From Streptomyces syringium (GTDB taxonomy: Bacteria; Actinomycetota; Actinomycetes; Streptomycetales; Streptomycetaceae): a DNA stretch of 64,000 nucleotides. Below the pieces are notes generated by a model. The model saw nothing but the letters and a program-made list of their open reading frames with translations, was not told the origin of the DNA and did no database searches. Shown here in pieces: positions 53,280 to 61,954 of this stretch. The translations under genes were made by a program, and so were the position numbers. The stretch is taken from assembly GCF_017876625.1 (NCBI RefSeq), contig NZ_JAGIOH010000001.1:6593501-6657500 (forward strand). The letters are read 5' to 3'. The first letter of the stretch is position 1. The number at the start of each line of letters is the position of its first letter.

Positions 53280-54556
53280 GGGCGGACCTCCTTGCCGTTC
53301 ACCCGGTCGAGCAGATCGTCGGCCGGACATCGGTGGCGGTCCACATAGCGGGCCGTGAAGGCGTCGACGGCGTCGAGGACGTGCGGCGGGGCTCCGAGCC
53401 GGGGGAGCGCCTCACGGGCCGCGGCGAAGCAGACGGTGGCGGCGGCGTGCAGCTCCGGGTCGGCCAGGCCGAACCGGGCGGCGTTGCGCCACAGCGGATT
53501 GCGGGGCGCCGGGGCGGTGCCCGCCGTGTCCGCGAGGGCCTTGACCGTGCGGTAGGCCGTCTCGGTGGCCACGGGATCGTCGAAGAGCGCGGCCGTGACG
53601 GCGAGCGGCACCAGCCAGCCCTCCTCCCCGGGCTGCGCGTCGATCATGCGCAGCTCCAGATGCCCCCGCGGCCGTATCGGCGGGAACAGCGTGGTCAGGT
53701 GGTAGGCGACATCGTCGACCGTCGGCGGCCGGGGGTGCCCGGTACGGGTCCACCGACGCAGGTTCAGCCCCTCGGGAGGGTCCCAGGGGCCGTCCTCGGA
53801 GCGCAGCACCATGATCGGCGCCTCCAGCGCGTACGCCGCGAAGGCCGACCTCGGGTCGAGACGGTCGGAGGGGGCCAGGGTGCGCCCGGGGTCCGTCCGC
53901 CCGTAACAGGCCTGCCGGGTCGAACGCCAGCCCGTGGGGCGGCCCATGTGCAGCGGGGAATTGGCGAAGGAGGCGACCAGGACCGCGCCCAGCAGATGCG
54001 CCAGCGCCCAGCGGCGCCCGTAGCCGAGCGGCCCGGGCTCCTCGTACCCCGCGTCCACACAGACCTGGACGGACGCCGTACGGCACATGATCGTGTACCC
54101 GGCGTCGTTCCACCGGCCGTAGTAGTTCTCCATGGCGTCGTAGCGGGGATCGTGCACGACGCGGGGCGGTTCGTGCCAGGGAGCCTTGCCGTAACCGGCG
54201 AGGACGAGCCCGAGATCGCTCAGCTCGGCGCGGGCGAGGGCGAGGTCCGCGGAGACCTCCGTGACACAGGAGGCGAGGGAGCTCGCGGGTTGCGAGGAGA
54301 ACTCCAGCTGGCCGCCGGGCTCGACGGTCAGCAGCGATTTCAGCGGCAGTGCGCGCAACCGGTCGGCGGCGGCCGCGAGCCGGGGCGGGGCGACCGGGCG
54401 GACGGGGTCGCGCACGTCGTGGACGAGCCATTCCAGCTCGACACCGAGCAGCCGGGGCGGCCCGGTCTTGAAGCAGATGCCCCGCACATAGGCGTCCGCG
54501 TCGGCCGCGTCGACGAGCCGGTCGCGGTCCTCTCTGAGGTCCTTGCTGTCGGTCAC
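53276..54556 (-). CDS. egtA: Glutamate-cysteine ligase EgtA
   Basis: 426 aa, GCS2-like. Makes gamma-glutamylcysteine for the EgtB reaction. Motifs: GVELEWLVHD, EPGGQLEFSSQPASSL, MCRTASVQVCVDAG, HLELRMIDAQPG. GTG 54556 was chosen for GGGAGGT at good distance and family length; the frame runs on to 54727 through the intergenic palindrome but without support. First gene of the operon. Confidence 0.95.
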   Translation of the reverse strand: MTDSKDLREDRDRLVDAADADAYVRGICFKTGPPRLLGVELEWLVHDVRDPVRPVAPPRLAAAADRLRALPLKSLLTVEPGGQLEFSSQPASSLASCVTEVSADLALARAELSDLGLVLAGYGKAPWHEPPRVVHDPRYDAMENYYGRWNDAGYTIMCRTASVQVCVDAGYEEPGPLGYGRRWALAHLLGAVLVASFANSPLHMGRPTGWRSTRQACYGRTDPGRTLAPSDRLDPRSAFAAYALEAPIMVLRSEDGPWDPPEGLNLRRWTRTGHPRPPTVDDVAYHLTTLFPPIRPRGHLELRMIDAQPGEEGWLVPLAVTAALFDDPVATETAYRTVKALADTAGTAPAPRNPLWRNAARFGLADPELHAAATVCFAAAREALPRLGAPPHVLDAVDAFTARYVDRHRCPADDLLDRVNGKEVRP

Positions 54557-54646
54557 GGTCCGTACCTCCCGTACGTTCGGTCCGTACCACCTAAACCACT
54601 GCATGCCCGTTGCTTCAAGAGTGCATGGGGGCGCGAACCAGCCGTC

Positions 54647-54673
54647 ACGCCGTCCGGCCTGGCCGGACGGCGT
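54647..54673. promoter_or_regulatory. 13-bp perfect palindrome between egtA and P450
   Basis: Arms 54647-54659 and 54661-54673 with a single T between them (core CCGTCCGGCC / GGCCGGACGG). Lies about 90 bp upstream of egtA and 67 bp upstream of the P450 start. Could be an operator for both, or a hairpin. Confidence 0.5.
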
Positions 54674-54701
54674 CGGGTCACCAGGACATTGTCGCCAGCC
54701 C

Positions 54702-54732
54702 TTGACGCGTCCGCCAGGGGAGGACATACCGT
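54702..54732 (+). promoter_or_regulatory. Candidate promoter of the egt-side P450, leaderless
   Basis: TTGACG (54702-54707), 19-bp spacer, TACCGT (54727-54732). The GTG start is 8 nt on. The spacer is at the long end of the usual range. Confidence 0.45.
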
Positions 54733-54739
54733 CCGTGAG

Positions 54740-56041
54740 GTGACTTCACACGAGGTGACCGCCGACGTCTTCCTTTCCGAGACCTACGCGCAGGGCGTGC
54801 CCTACGCCCGCTACAAGGAGCTGCGGGACGCCGCCCCGGTGTGCCGGATCGGTGAACCGGCCGTCGGGCCCTGGCCCGCCGGCCCAGGTTTCTGGGCGGT
54901 CTTCCGGCACGCCGACGTCAAACATGTGCTGCGGACCCCCGAGGTCTTCTCCTCGTACACGGGCGCCACCCAGATCGCCGACCCGGAGACCGAGGGCGAC
55001 CTCGCCTTCCTGCGGACCATGATGCTCAACCAGGACCCGCCCGCCCACGCGCGGCTGCGGCGCATCGTCTCCGCCGCCTTCACCCCGCGCGCGGTGCGGG
55101 AGCTGGAGGCGGTCATCGAGGAGCGGGCGCATGTCCTCGTCGACTCCGTCGCCGGCCTCGGCGCCACGGACTACGTGGAGCTGGCCGCGGACCTGCCCGT
55201 CTGGACCCTCGCCCACATCATGGGTGTGCCGGAGGAGGACCGGCGGCTGCTGTACGACTGGTCCAACCGGGTGATCGGCTACCAGGACGCGGACCGCGCG
55301 GATTCGTGCACCGCCGACGCCGGGAAGCTGAGCCCGATGGGCCGCGCGGCCCTCGCGCACCGGCCGGCCACGCTCACCCGCCCCGACGGGAGTGTGGCCG
55401 CCCCGCGCACCCGGGAGGCCCTCGCCGACATGTTCGTCTACGCCCACGCCCTGGCGGACCACGCCCGGCCCGGCAGCATCATGGCGCAGATGCGCGAAGG
55501 CGGCCTGACCCGGGACGAGTTCGAGACCATGTTCCTGCTCTTCGCGACGGCCGGGAACGAGACACTGCGCAACGGCATCCCCGGTGGCCTCAAGTCGCTC
55601 CTCGACCACCCCGACCAGTACGCACTCCTGCGGGAGCGCGAGGACCTGACGCGGTCCGCGGTGGAGGAGGTGCTGCGCTTCTGGCCGCCGGTCATGGACT
55701 TCCGGCGCACCGCCACCCGGGACACCGAGCTCGGTGGCCGCCGCATCCGGCGCGGCGAGAAGGTCGTCGTCTTCCACGCGTCGGCCAATCGCGACGAGCG
55801 CGTCTTCACCGACCCCGACCGCTTCGACATCACCCGCGCCCCCAACGACCACGTCAGTTTCGGCTTCGGACCGCACTTCTGCCTGGGCGCCCACCTCGCG
55901 CGCGTCCAGATGCGGACCATGCTGCGGGTCACGATCGACCGGCTGCCCGGCCTGGAGCGGGCGGGTGAGGCCGTCCGGCTGGCGTCCAACTTCCAGAACG
56001 GCCTCAAGCGCCTGCCGGTCAGATGGCGAACAGATCGGTGA
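54740..56041 (+). CDS. Cytochrome P450
   Basis: 433 aa. I-helix FATAGNETLRNGI, K-helix EEVLRF, heme loop FGFGPHFCLGAHLAR with Cys381. NQDPPAHARLRRIVSAAFTP is the usual C-helix region. An insert of about 20 residues (RPATLTRPDGSVAAP) follows the F/G region. The AGNET and PHFCLGAHLAR type recalls the CYP125/CYP142-like steroid or long-chain substrate groups, but this is only an impression. No redox partner gene adjoins. GTG 54740 was chosen for the leaderless promoter fit. Its 3' end overlaps the convergent DUF4239 gene by 23 bp. Confidence 0.9.
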   Translation: MTSHEVTADVFLSETYAQGVPYARYKELRDAAPVCRIGEPAVGPWPAGPGFWAVFRHADVKHVLRTPEVFSSYTGATQIADPETEGDLAFLRTMMLNQDPPAHARLRRIVSAAFTPRAVRELEAVIEERAHVLVDSVAGLGATDYVELAADLPVWTLAHIMGVPEEDRRLLYDWSNRVIGYQDADRADSCTADAGKLSPMGRAALAHRPATLTRPDGSVAAPRTREALADMFVYAHALADHARPGSIMAQMREGGLTRDEFETMFLLFATAGNETLRNGIPGGLKSLLDHPDQYALLREREDLTRSAVEEVLRFWPPVMDFRRTATRDTELGGRRIRRGEKVVVFHASANRDERVFTDPDRFDITRAPNDHVSFGFGPHFCLGAHLARVQMRTMLRVTIDRLPGLERAGEAVRLASNFQNGLKRLPVRWRTDR

Positions 56042-56774
56042 ACGGCCCGGTCGCGTCCGCGACGCTGTGCCCGAAGGGGGAGTTGAAGTCCCAGACGAGG
56101 AAGAGGAGGAAGGAGATCAGCGCGCTGTAGAGCCCCGCCAGCAGCAGCTCGCGGGGCGACCGCCGGATCTGCAGCGTGAAGATCAGCCCCACGGCCACCA
56201 GCGCCCCCGCGATCAGGCCGAACCACACCACGCCCGGCAGCGTCGCCTCCGCGTTCTGCGCCCGCGCGCTACGCGCCGCGTCCACCGCCGAGACCTGGTC
56301 CAGCAGCGGCTGGTAGTGCTGCCCCTCCTGGTCGTTGCGCGGCACGTACGAGGTCACGTCCCGGCGCACCTTGGCCAGCAGCTCCGCGCCCCGGTCGGTG
56401 AGTTCGGCCTCGTCCAGCATGTGCTGCCACTCGGTGTGCACGACGTACGTCACATACGCCTCGACGTCCTCGCGCGTACGGTTCCGGGCGTCCGGGGCGT
56501 AGGCGATCACCCGCTCACTGACCTCGTGCAGGGCCTGCGCCTCGGCCGTGACCGCCTGCTGCGCGCTGTTGCGTGCCTCCCAGACACCGGCGATGGCGAG
56601 GCCCAGCACGATGGCGTAGACCACGCCGACCATCATCGTCATGTACTCGATGACGTCGGGGGTCTCGGTCGGGTCGTCGTCCGCTCCGAGCCTGCGTTCT
56701 CTGAGAACGGTGATGGTCAGGACGACGGCGCACGCGGCGGCCATCGCGATGGCCAGGACCAGCCATTCGGACAA
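56019..56774 (-). CDS. DUF4239-type membrane protein
   Basis: 251 aa. A membrane helix near the start (LVLAIAMAAACAVVLTITVL), a second (MTMMVGVVYAIVLGLAIAGV), a long helical extracytoplasmic part with many Glu/Ala, and two closing helices (VWFGLIAGALVAVGLIFTLQ, LLLAGLYSALISFLLFLVW). This layout matches DUF4239 proteins of unknown function. No ATG or GTG fits the N-terminus; TTG 56774 with GGAGG 5-6 nt upstream is the best start. Confidence 0.78.
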   Translation of the reverse strand: MSEWLVLAIAMAAACAVVLTITVLRERRLGADDDPTETPDVIEYMTMMVGVVYAIVLGLAIAGVWEARNSAQQAVTAEAQALHEVSERVIAYAPDARNRTREDVEAYVTYVVHTEWQHMLDEAELTDRGAELLAKVRRDVTSYVPRNDQEGQHYQPLLDQVSAVDAARSARAQNAEATLPGVVWFGLIAGALVAVGLIFTLQIRRSPRELLLAGLYSALISFLLFLVWDFNSPFGHSVADATGPFTDLFAI

Positions 56775-56845
56775 GGGAACCTCCGGGATCGAACAGGGGG
56801 GTTTCGGGGGGCGAGAGGGGGCGGCGGGGACGGTGGGGCCGCGGG

Positions 56846-57625
56846 TCAGCGCCGTCCGCTGCCGCCGCCGCGGGGCCGCAGCAGCGCGGCCGCGAGCACG
56901 GCGGGGGCCGTGAGCAGCAGCATGAGCGTGACCATCGAGGGCCCGCCGTCGGGTGTCCTGGCGTCGGCCCGGTGGTAGGCGCGCGGTGCGATCCGCGCGG
57001 GCTTCGGCCTCGGCGCGGGGGAGGACAGCGGCAGGGGAGCGGTCCGGAGGACGGGAGGCGGCGGCGCCGGGACGGCGTGGGCCCGGACCGGGACGGGGAC
57101 GGGGCGCGGGGGCGGTGCGGGGGCCGGCGGAGTCGGGGGAGCGGGCGCTGGTTTCACCGTCGGCGGGGCCGGGACGGGGCGGGGGAGAGCCGGGGGCTTC
57201 GGGCGGGGCGCCCGGGGGCCGCAGATCCGCACCACGGACGAACGCCCCGTGACCTGGGCGCTGACGGCCAGGCACCCCTCGCCGTCATGGACCACGGCGG
57301 AGGACAGGTCGTCGCCCGAGACGGCGGTCACGGTCCGGGCCCGCCGGCCGCCGGGCGTCCCGGTGTGACGACGCCCCTGCTGGATGACGACGGACGGCGA
57401 ACCGCCGTCGTGTGCAGTGACGTTCACTCCGTGGGAGCGGCGGACCGCCGATGCGACGTCGGGGTCGTGGCCACGCCCGGTGCCACCGGGCGCCGCGGTG
57501 GCCGGAGGCTCCACGGCCGGCCGGCCGTCGGCCTCACCGCCCCACGCGGGCCCGGCCCCCGCTGTCGCCAGTACGGCCACGAAGGCCACGATCCCCGCTC
57601 GCCCTGCCGGCGCCCGTCCGTTCAC
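56846..57625 (-). CDS. Proline-rich exported protein with C-terminal anchor
   Basis: About 259 aa. Signal peptide GIVAFVAVLATAGAGPAWG; a small domain with SVVIQQGRRHTG and CLAVSAQ...VRICGP (one likely disulfide); then a region of about 70 residues almost wholly Pro, Ala, Arg and Val (for example PAPPTVKPAPAPPTPPAPAP) suited to span the wall; then helix MVTLMLLLTAPAVLAAALL with an Arg/Gly tail. No family recognised. GTG 57625 was chosen to open the signal peptide; starts at 57721 or 57730 would give an unusually long n-region. Confidence 0.65.
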   Translation of the reverse strand: MNGRAPAGRAGIVAFVAVLATAGAGPAWGGEADGRPAVEPPATAAPGGTGRGHDPDVASAVRRSHGVNVTAHDGGSPSVVIQQGRRHTGTPGGRRARTVTAVSGDDLSSAVVHDGEGCLAVSAQVTGRSSVVRICGPRAPRPKPPALPRPVPAPPTVKPAPAPPTPPAPAPPPRPVPVPVRAHAVPAPPPPVLRTAPLPLSSPAPRPKPARIAPRAYHRADARTPDGGPSMVTLMLLLTAPAVLAAALLRPRGGGSGRR

Positions 57626-57815
57626 GACGGAGATCTTCCGGTGCCCGCGCTCCCCTTGGTCGCGTCCTGGACCAAATCCCTCCGAAGGGATGAACAACTG
57701 TGTGCGTTGTGTGTGCGTCATGCCGGGCATTGCCGACGTAACGACCGGGCGTTCAGCGGGAATTCACCCCGACGGGCCCGGCGTACGAAGCCCGGGCCCC
57801 CCGGGTCGTGCGCCC

Positions 57816-57860
57816 TCCTTCCGCGTCCCCTCCTTCACCGTCCCGTCCTTCACCGTCCCG
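57816..57860 (-). repeat. Three 15-bp tandem repeats across the crotonase stop
   Basis: TCCTTCACCGTCCCG twice in full (57831-57860) and one diverged unit TCCTTCCGCGTCCCC (57816-57830). The crotonase stop lies in the third unit. Confidence 0.8.
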
Positions 57861-58644
57861 AGAAGTCCCCGTGCCGGCCCGCGCCCGCCGTGAAGCGGGC
57901 CGCGCCCTCGGCGGCCTCGGTCAAGGCCGCCCGGCCATGGCCGAATTCGGCGGCCAGCGCGGCCTCCTCCGTCAGGCCCTCCTGGTCCAAGACGGAGGCC
58001 CGGTCGCCGCGCAGGCACGTCTGCGGGAAGCGGGCGATCTCCGCCGCGAGCTCCTCCGCCGCCGCCCGGGCCCCGCCCGGCGGGACGAGCCGGTTCACGA
58101 GCCCGATGGCGTGGGCCTCCGCCGCGGGCACCGGACGGCCCGTCAGGACCATGTCCATGGCCCGGCCCGTGCCGACGATCCGGGGCAGCCGGACCGTGCC
58201 GCCGTCGATCAGCGGCACGCCCCAACGGCGGCAGAAGACGCCGAAGACCGCGTCCTCCTCCGCCACCCGCAGCTCGCACCACAGGGCCAGCTCCAGTCCG
58301 CCCGCCACCGCGTGGCCGCTCACCGCGGCGATCACCGGCTTGGACAGCCGCAGCCGGGTGGGGCCCATCGGGCCGTCACCGTCGGGTGCGACCCGGTTGC
58401 CGCGCGCGGTGCCGAGCGCCTTGAGGTCCGCGCCCGCGCAGAACGTGCCGCCCTCGCCCCACAGCACCGCGACCCGCGCCCCGTCGTCGGCCTCGAACGC
58501 CCGGAAGGCATCGGCCAGTTCCCGGGCCGTCGGCCCGTCCACGGCGTTGCGGACCGCGGGCCGGGACAGGACGACGGTGGTGACGGGCCCCCGGCGCTCG
58601 GTACGGACCGCCGGGCCCGCCGCCCCGGCCCGGCCGCCGGTCAC
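57850..58644 (-). CDS. Crotonase-family protein (enoyl-CoA hydratase/isomerase)
   Basis: 264 aa. Oxyanion residues are in CAGADLKALG and SGHAVAGGLELA. By eye, the Glu that equals rat crotonase Glu144 is present (GGLELA), but the Glu164 position is Cys (VFGVFCRRWGVP). It may thus be an isomerase, hydrolase or other crotonase variant rather than a hydratase. GTG 58644 overlaps the dehydrogenase stop as GTGA. Operon with the acyl-CoA dehydrogenase; PaaX-type regulator divergent. Confidence 0.85.
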   Translation of the reverse strand: MTGGRAGAAGPAVRTERRGPVTTVVLSRPAVRNAVDGPTARELADAFRAFEADDGARVAVLWGEGGTFCAGADLKALGTARGNRVAPDGDGPMGPTRLRLSKPVIAAVSGHAVAGGLELALWCELRVAEEDAVFGVFCRRWGVPLIDGGTVRLPRIVGTGRAMDMVLTGRPVPAAEAHAIGLVNRLVPPGGARAAAEELAAEIARFPQTCLRGDRASVLDQEGLTEEAALAAEFGHGRAALTEAAEGAARFTAGAGRHGDFSGR

Positions 58645-60287
58645 CGCGCGTCCTTCGCCACCGCGCGGTCGATGATCGGGCCCAGGTCCGCGCCCGTCGG
58701 CAGGGTGCCGAACGCGTGCCCCCACTCCCCGCCCAGCCGGGACGCGCAGAAGGCGTCCGCGACGGCCGGAGTGCTGTGCCGCACGAGCAGGCTGCCCTGG
58801 AGGACCAGCGTGAGCTGCTCCGCCACCCGGCGGGCGAGCAACTGCGCCCGGTGCGGGTCCGACAGCTCACCGAGCAGCCCGCGCAGGCGCGCCGCCGCCG
58901 CGTCGAGGCGGGCGTCCGCCCCGGCCGCCGCGTCGACCTCCGCGAAGTAGGCGGCCTGCCCCGCCGGTTCCTTGGCCAGGGCGCGCAGCACGTCCAGGGC
59001 CGCCACATTGCCCGAGCCCTCCCAGATGGAGAGCAGCGGCGCCTCCCGGTACAGCCGCGGCATGCCGGACTCCTCGACGTAGCCGTTGCCGCCGAGGCAC
59101 TCGAGCGCCTCGGCGGCGTGCGCGCTGCCGCGCTTGCAGACCCAGTACTTGCCCGCCGCCAGCGCGAGCCGGCGCAGGGCCGCCTCGGACGCGTCGCCCG
59201 CCTCGGAGGCGTCCAGCGCCGCCGCGAGCCGCATGGCCAGCAGCGTCGCCGCCTCGGACTCGACGGCGAGGTCCGCCAGGACGTTGCGCATCAGCGGCTG
59301 GTCGATCAGCTCGGCGCCGAACGCCCGCCGGTGCGCGGTGTGGTGCAATGCCTGCCGCAGGCCCGCGCGCATGCCGGACGCCGAGCCGATGACGCAGTCG
59401 AGCCGGGTCATGTTGACCATCTCGACGATCGTCCGCACCCCACGGCCGAGTTCGCCGACCGGCCAGGCCACGGCCCGCTCGTACTCGATCTCCGCCGAGG
59501 CGTTGGAGCGGTTGCCGAGCTTGTCCTTCAGCCGCTGCAGCCGCATCGCGTTGCGGGTGCCGTCCGGCAGTACGCGCGGCATGAGGAAGCACGTCAGGCC
59601 CTCCGGCGTCTGCGCGAGCACCAGGAACACGTCGCTCATCGGCGCCGACGTGAACCACTTGTGCCCGGTGATCACATACGAGCCGTCGCCCGCCGGCACG
59701 GCCGTCGTCGTATTGGCCCGCACGTCCGAGCCGCCCTGCTTCTCCGTCATCGACATGCCGGCGATCAGGCCTTGCTTGCCCAGCGGGGGCCGCAGCCCGT
59801 AGTCGTAGCTGCGCGACGCGAGCAACGGCTCGTAGAGGGCCGCCAGCTCGGGCTGGGCGCGCAGCGCGGGGACGGCGGCGTACGTCATGGAGATCGGGCA
59901 GCCGTGGCCCGGCTCGGCCTGGGCCCAGACGTAGAACTTCGCGGCACGCACCAGATGCGCCCCGGGCCGGGCCTGCGCCCAGGGCGCGGCGTGCTGGCCG
60001 CTCTCCACGGCCGCCGCCATCAGCGCGTGCCAGGCGGGGTGGAACTCCACCTCGTCGACGCGGTGGCCGAAACGGTCGTGGGTGCGCAGCACCGGAGGAT
60101 GCGCCTCCGCCAGCCGCGAATGCTCCTGCGTCTCCTGTGATCCGGCCCGTGCGCCCAGCTCTCGCACCTCCGCCTCGCCCCAGCCACCGCCGTCCCGGCG
60201 CAGCGCCTCCAGCAGCGCCGGATCGTCGGCCGTGGTGAAGCCGGTCAGGGGCGGAGCCTGGTTGAGGACTTCGTGTGTGGCGCTCAC
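58641..60287 (-). CDS. AidB-type acyl-CoA dehydrogenase
   Basis: 548 aa, longer than ordinary acyl-CoA dehydrogenases and equal to AidB. MSMTEKQGGSDVRANTT is the AidB flavin/substrate motif; KDKLGNRSNASAEIEYE, RAFGAELIDQPLMRNVLADL, ALECLGGNGYVEESGMPRLY and LLSIWEGSGNV complete the family pattern. E. coli AidB binds DNA and is tied to alkylation response; in actinobacteria such genes often sit in catabolic operons, as here. GTG 60287 has GGAGGT upstream. Confidence 0.9.
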   Translation of the reverse strand: MSATHEVLNQAPPLTGFTTADDPALLEALRRDGGGWGEAEVRELGARAGSQETQEHSRLAEAHPPVLRTHDRFGHRVDEVEFHPAWHALMAAAVESGQHAAPWAQARPGAHLVRAAKFYVWAQAEPGHGCPISMTYAAVPALRAQPELAALYEPLLASRSYDYGLRPPLGKQGLIAGMSMTEKQGGSDVRANTTTAVPAGDGSYVITGHKWFTSAPMSDVFLVLAQTPEGLTCFLMPRVLPDGTRNAMRLQRLKDKLGNRSNASAEIEYERAVAWPVGELGRGVRTIVEMVNMTRLDCVIGSASGMRAGLRQALHHTAHRRAFGAELIDQPLMRNVLADLAVESEAATLLAMRLAAALDASEAGDASEAALRRLALAAGKYWVCKRGSAHAAEALECLGGNGYVEESGMPRLYREAPLLSIWEGSGNVAALDVLRALAKEPAGQAAYFAEVDAAAGADARLDAAAARLRGLLGELSDPHRAQLLARRVAEQLTLVLQGSLLVRHSTPAVADAFCASRLGGEWGHAFGTLPTGADLGPIIDRAVAKDAR

Positions 60288-60317
60288 AGCGACCTCCGAG
60301 GGTGCGTACGGCCCGGT

Positions 60318-60353
60318 ATTACAGTTTCATGATGCGTGATCCAGGACTGTAAT
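60318..60353. promoter_or_regulatory. PaaX-type operator, ATTACAGT-N20-ACTGTAAT
   Basis: Perfect 8-bp arms 60318-60325 and 60346-60353, lying between the dehydrogenase (start 60287) and the PaaX-like gene (start 60373). AT-rich against its surroundings. Suits a dimeric regulator that controls both genes. Confidence 0.65.
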
Positions 60354-60372
60354 GGATAGGCTTCCGGCAATC

Positions 60373-61119
60373 ATGGACGCCACCGGATCCCTCGCCCTGC
60401 CGCCGCTGACCGCGCGCTCGATCGTGCTCTCCACCCTCCTCGGCCACCACCCGCCCGCCCTGCCCGCCCGCGCCCTCGTCCGCGTCGGCGAACTCTTCGG
60501 CACCGCCGAGGGCACCGTCCGCACCGCCCTCACCCGGATGGTCGCCGCCGGTGACCTGGAACAGCGCGACGGTACCTACCGGCTCACCGACCGCCTCCTC
60601 GCCCGCCAGGCCCGGCAGGACGACAGCCGGGCCCCGCGCACCCGCCCCTGGGACGGCGGCTGGGAGATCGCCGTCGTCACCACCGAACGCCGCTCCGCCA
60701 CCGACCGCGCCGCCCTCCGCCAGGCCATGGCCGCCCTGCGCCTGGCCGAGCTGCGCGAGGGCTGCTGGCTCCGCCCGGCCAACCTCGTGCGCCCCCGCCC
60801 CGACGTCGTCGACGAGCAGTGCACCCGGCTCACCGGCACTCCCGAGGGCGATCCGGCCGCGCTCGCCGCGACCCTGTGGGACCTCGACGGCTGGGCGGCG
60901 CGGGCCCGCGTGCTGGAGGGGGCACTGCGGGAGGAGTGGACCGAGAACCTCGCGAGGCGCTTCATGGTCTCGGCGGCGGTGCTGCGCCACCTCCTCGCCG
61001 ACCCGGTGCTCCCGGCCGCGCTGCTCCCCGAGGACTGGCCCGGCGACCGGCTGCGCCGCCGCTACGAAAGCACCGACCGCGACTTTCGCGACCTGCTGCT
61101 GCGGCACATCGGGGCCTAG
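60373..61119 (+). CDS. PaaX-family transcriptional regulator
   Basis: 248 aa. GntR-like winged HTH at 1-70 (ARSIVLSTLLGHH, GELFGTAEGTVRTALTRMVA, GDLEQRDGTYRLTDRLLARQ) followed by the PaaX central and C-terminal domains (WDGGWEIAVVTTERRSATDR, ALREEWTENLARRFMV). PaaX of E. coli represses phenylacetate catabolism and is released by phenylacetyl-CoA. ATG 60373 is preferred; ATG 60352 lies within the operator arm. By position it represses the acyl-CoA dehydrogenase/crotonase operon. Confidence 0.88.
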   Translation: MDATGSLALPPLTARSIVLSTLLGHHPPALPARALVRVGELFGTAEGTVRTALTRMVAAGDLEQRDGTYRLTDRLLARQARQDDSRAPRTRPWDGGWEIAVVTTERRSATDRAALRQAMAALRLAELREGCWLRPANLVRPRPDVVDEQCTRLTGTPEGDPAALAATLWDLDGWAARARVLEGALREEWTENLARRFMVSAAVLRHLLADPVLPAALLPEDWPGDRLRRRYESTDRDFRDLLLRHIGA

Positions 61120-61255
61120 GGGCGTGTCCGCGAATCCCGGACGCCTCGCCGCGGCGCCCACCCGGGGTGCGGGGAATATGAGCAGTCGGTGACAGTTGCG
61201 CCGTTCACAGGCCCGCGCGGCGCACGAGTGTGCTGAGGGGAACGATACTGTCCGC

Positions 61256-61954
61256 ATGTCACGCGTGCTTCTGATCGAGGACGACCGGGCCGTACGGGAA
61301 GGGGTCACTCTCACCCTGCGCCGCCGCGGCCACGAGGTCGAGGCCGCGCCGACCGGCGAGGCCGGTCTCGCCGCCCTGGAGACCTTCCGCCCCGACCTGG
61401 TCCTGCTCGATCTGATGCTGCCCGACAAGAGCGGCTTCGAGGTGTGCCGCCGCATCCGCGCCACCCAGCAGATCCCGATCATCATGCTCACCGCGCGCGG
61501 CGACGACATCGACGTCGTCCTCGGCCTGGAGGCCGGCGCGGACGACTACATCGTCAAGCCCGCCCGGGGCGAGGTCCTCGAAGCGCGCATCCGGGCCGTG
61601 CTGCGCCGCGCCGCCCCGAGCGACGGCGGCCCCGACCCGGCCGTCACCCAGCCCGCCGAGACCCACGGCGACCTGACCGTCGACCGCGCGGGCCTGCTCG
61701 TCTCCAAGAACGGCCAGGACCTGGCGCTCGCCCCCTCCGAGATGAAGCTGCTGCTGTACCTGTCGGCCACCCCGGGCCGCGTCTTCAGCCGCCAGCAGCT
61801 CCTGGAGCACGTCTGGGAGCACAGCTACCACGGTGACGCGCGGCTGGTGGACGCCTGTGTGATGCGGCTGCGCACCAAGGTCGAGGACTCCTCGCGGTCG
61901 CCGAAGTACATCCAGACCGTGCGGGGCTTCGGGTACCGGTTCGGACCCCTGTGA
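61256..61954 (+). CDS. OmpR-family response regulator (AfsQ1-like)
   Basis: 232 aa. Receiver: LLIEDDRAVREG, Asp in DLVLLDLMLPDKSGFEVCRR, Lys in DDYIVKPARGEVL. DNA-binding part: LAPSEMKLLLYLSATPGR, SRQQLLEHVWEHSYHGDARL, VDACVMRLRTKVED, IQTVRGFGYRFGPL. These phrases are close to Streptomyces AfsQ1, but AfsQ1 has close paralogues, so no symbol is given. GATACT at 61244-61249 just before ATG 61256 hints at a leaderless mRNA. Confidence 0.92.
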   Translation: MSRVLLIEDDRAVREGVTLTLRRRGHEVEAAPTGEAGLAALETFRPDLVLLDLMLPDKSGFEVCRRIRATQQIPIIMLTARGDDIDVVLGLEAGADDYIVKPARGEVLEARIRAVLRRAAPSDGGPDPAVTQPAETHGDLTVDRAGLLVSKNGQDLALAPSEMKLLLYLSATPGRVFSRQQLLEHVWEHSYHGDARLVDACVMRLRTKVEDSSRSPKYIQTVRGFGYRFGPL

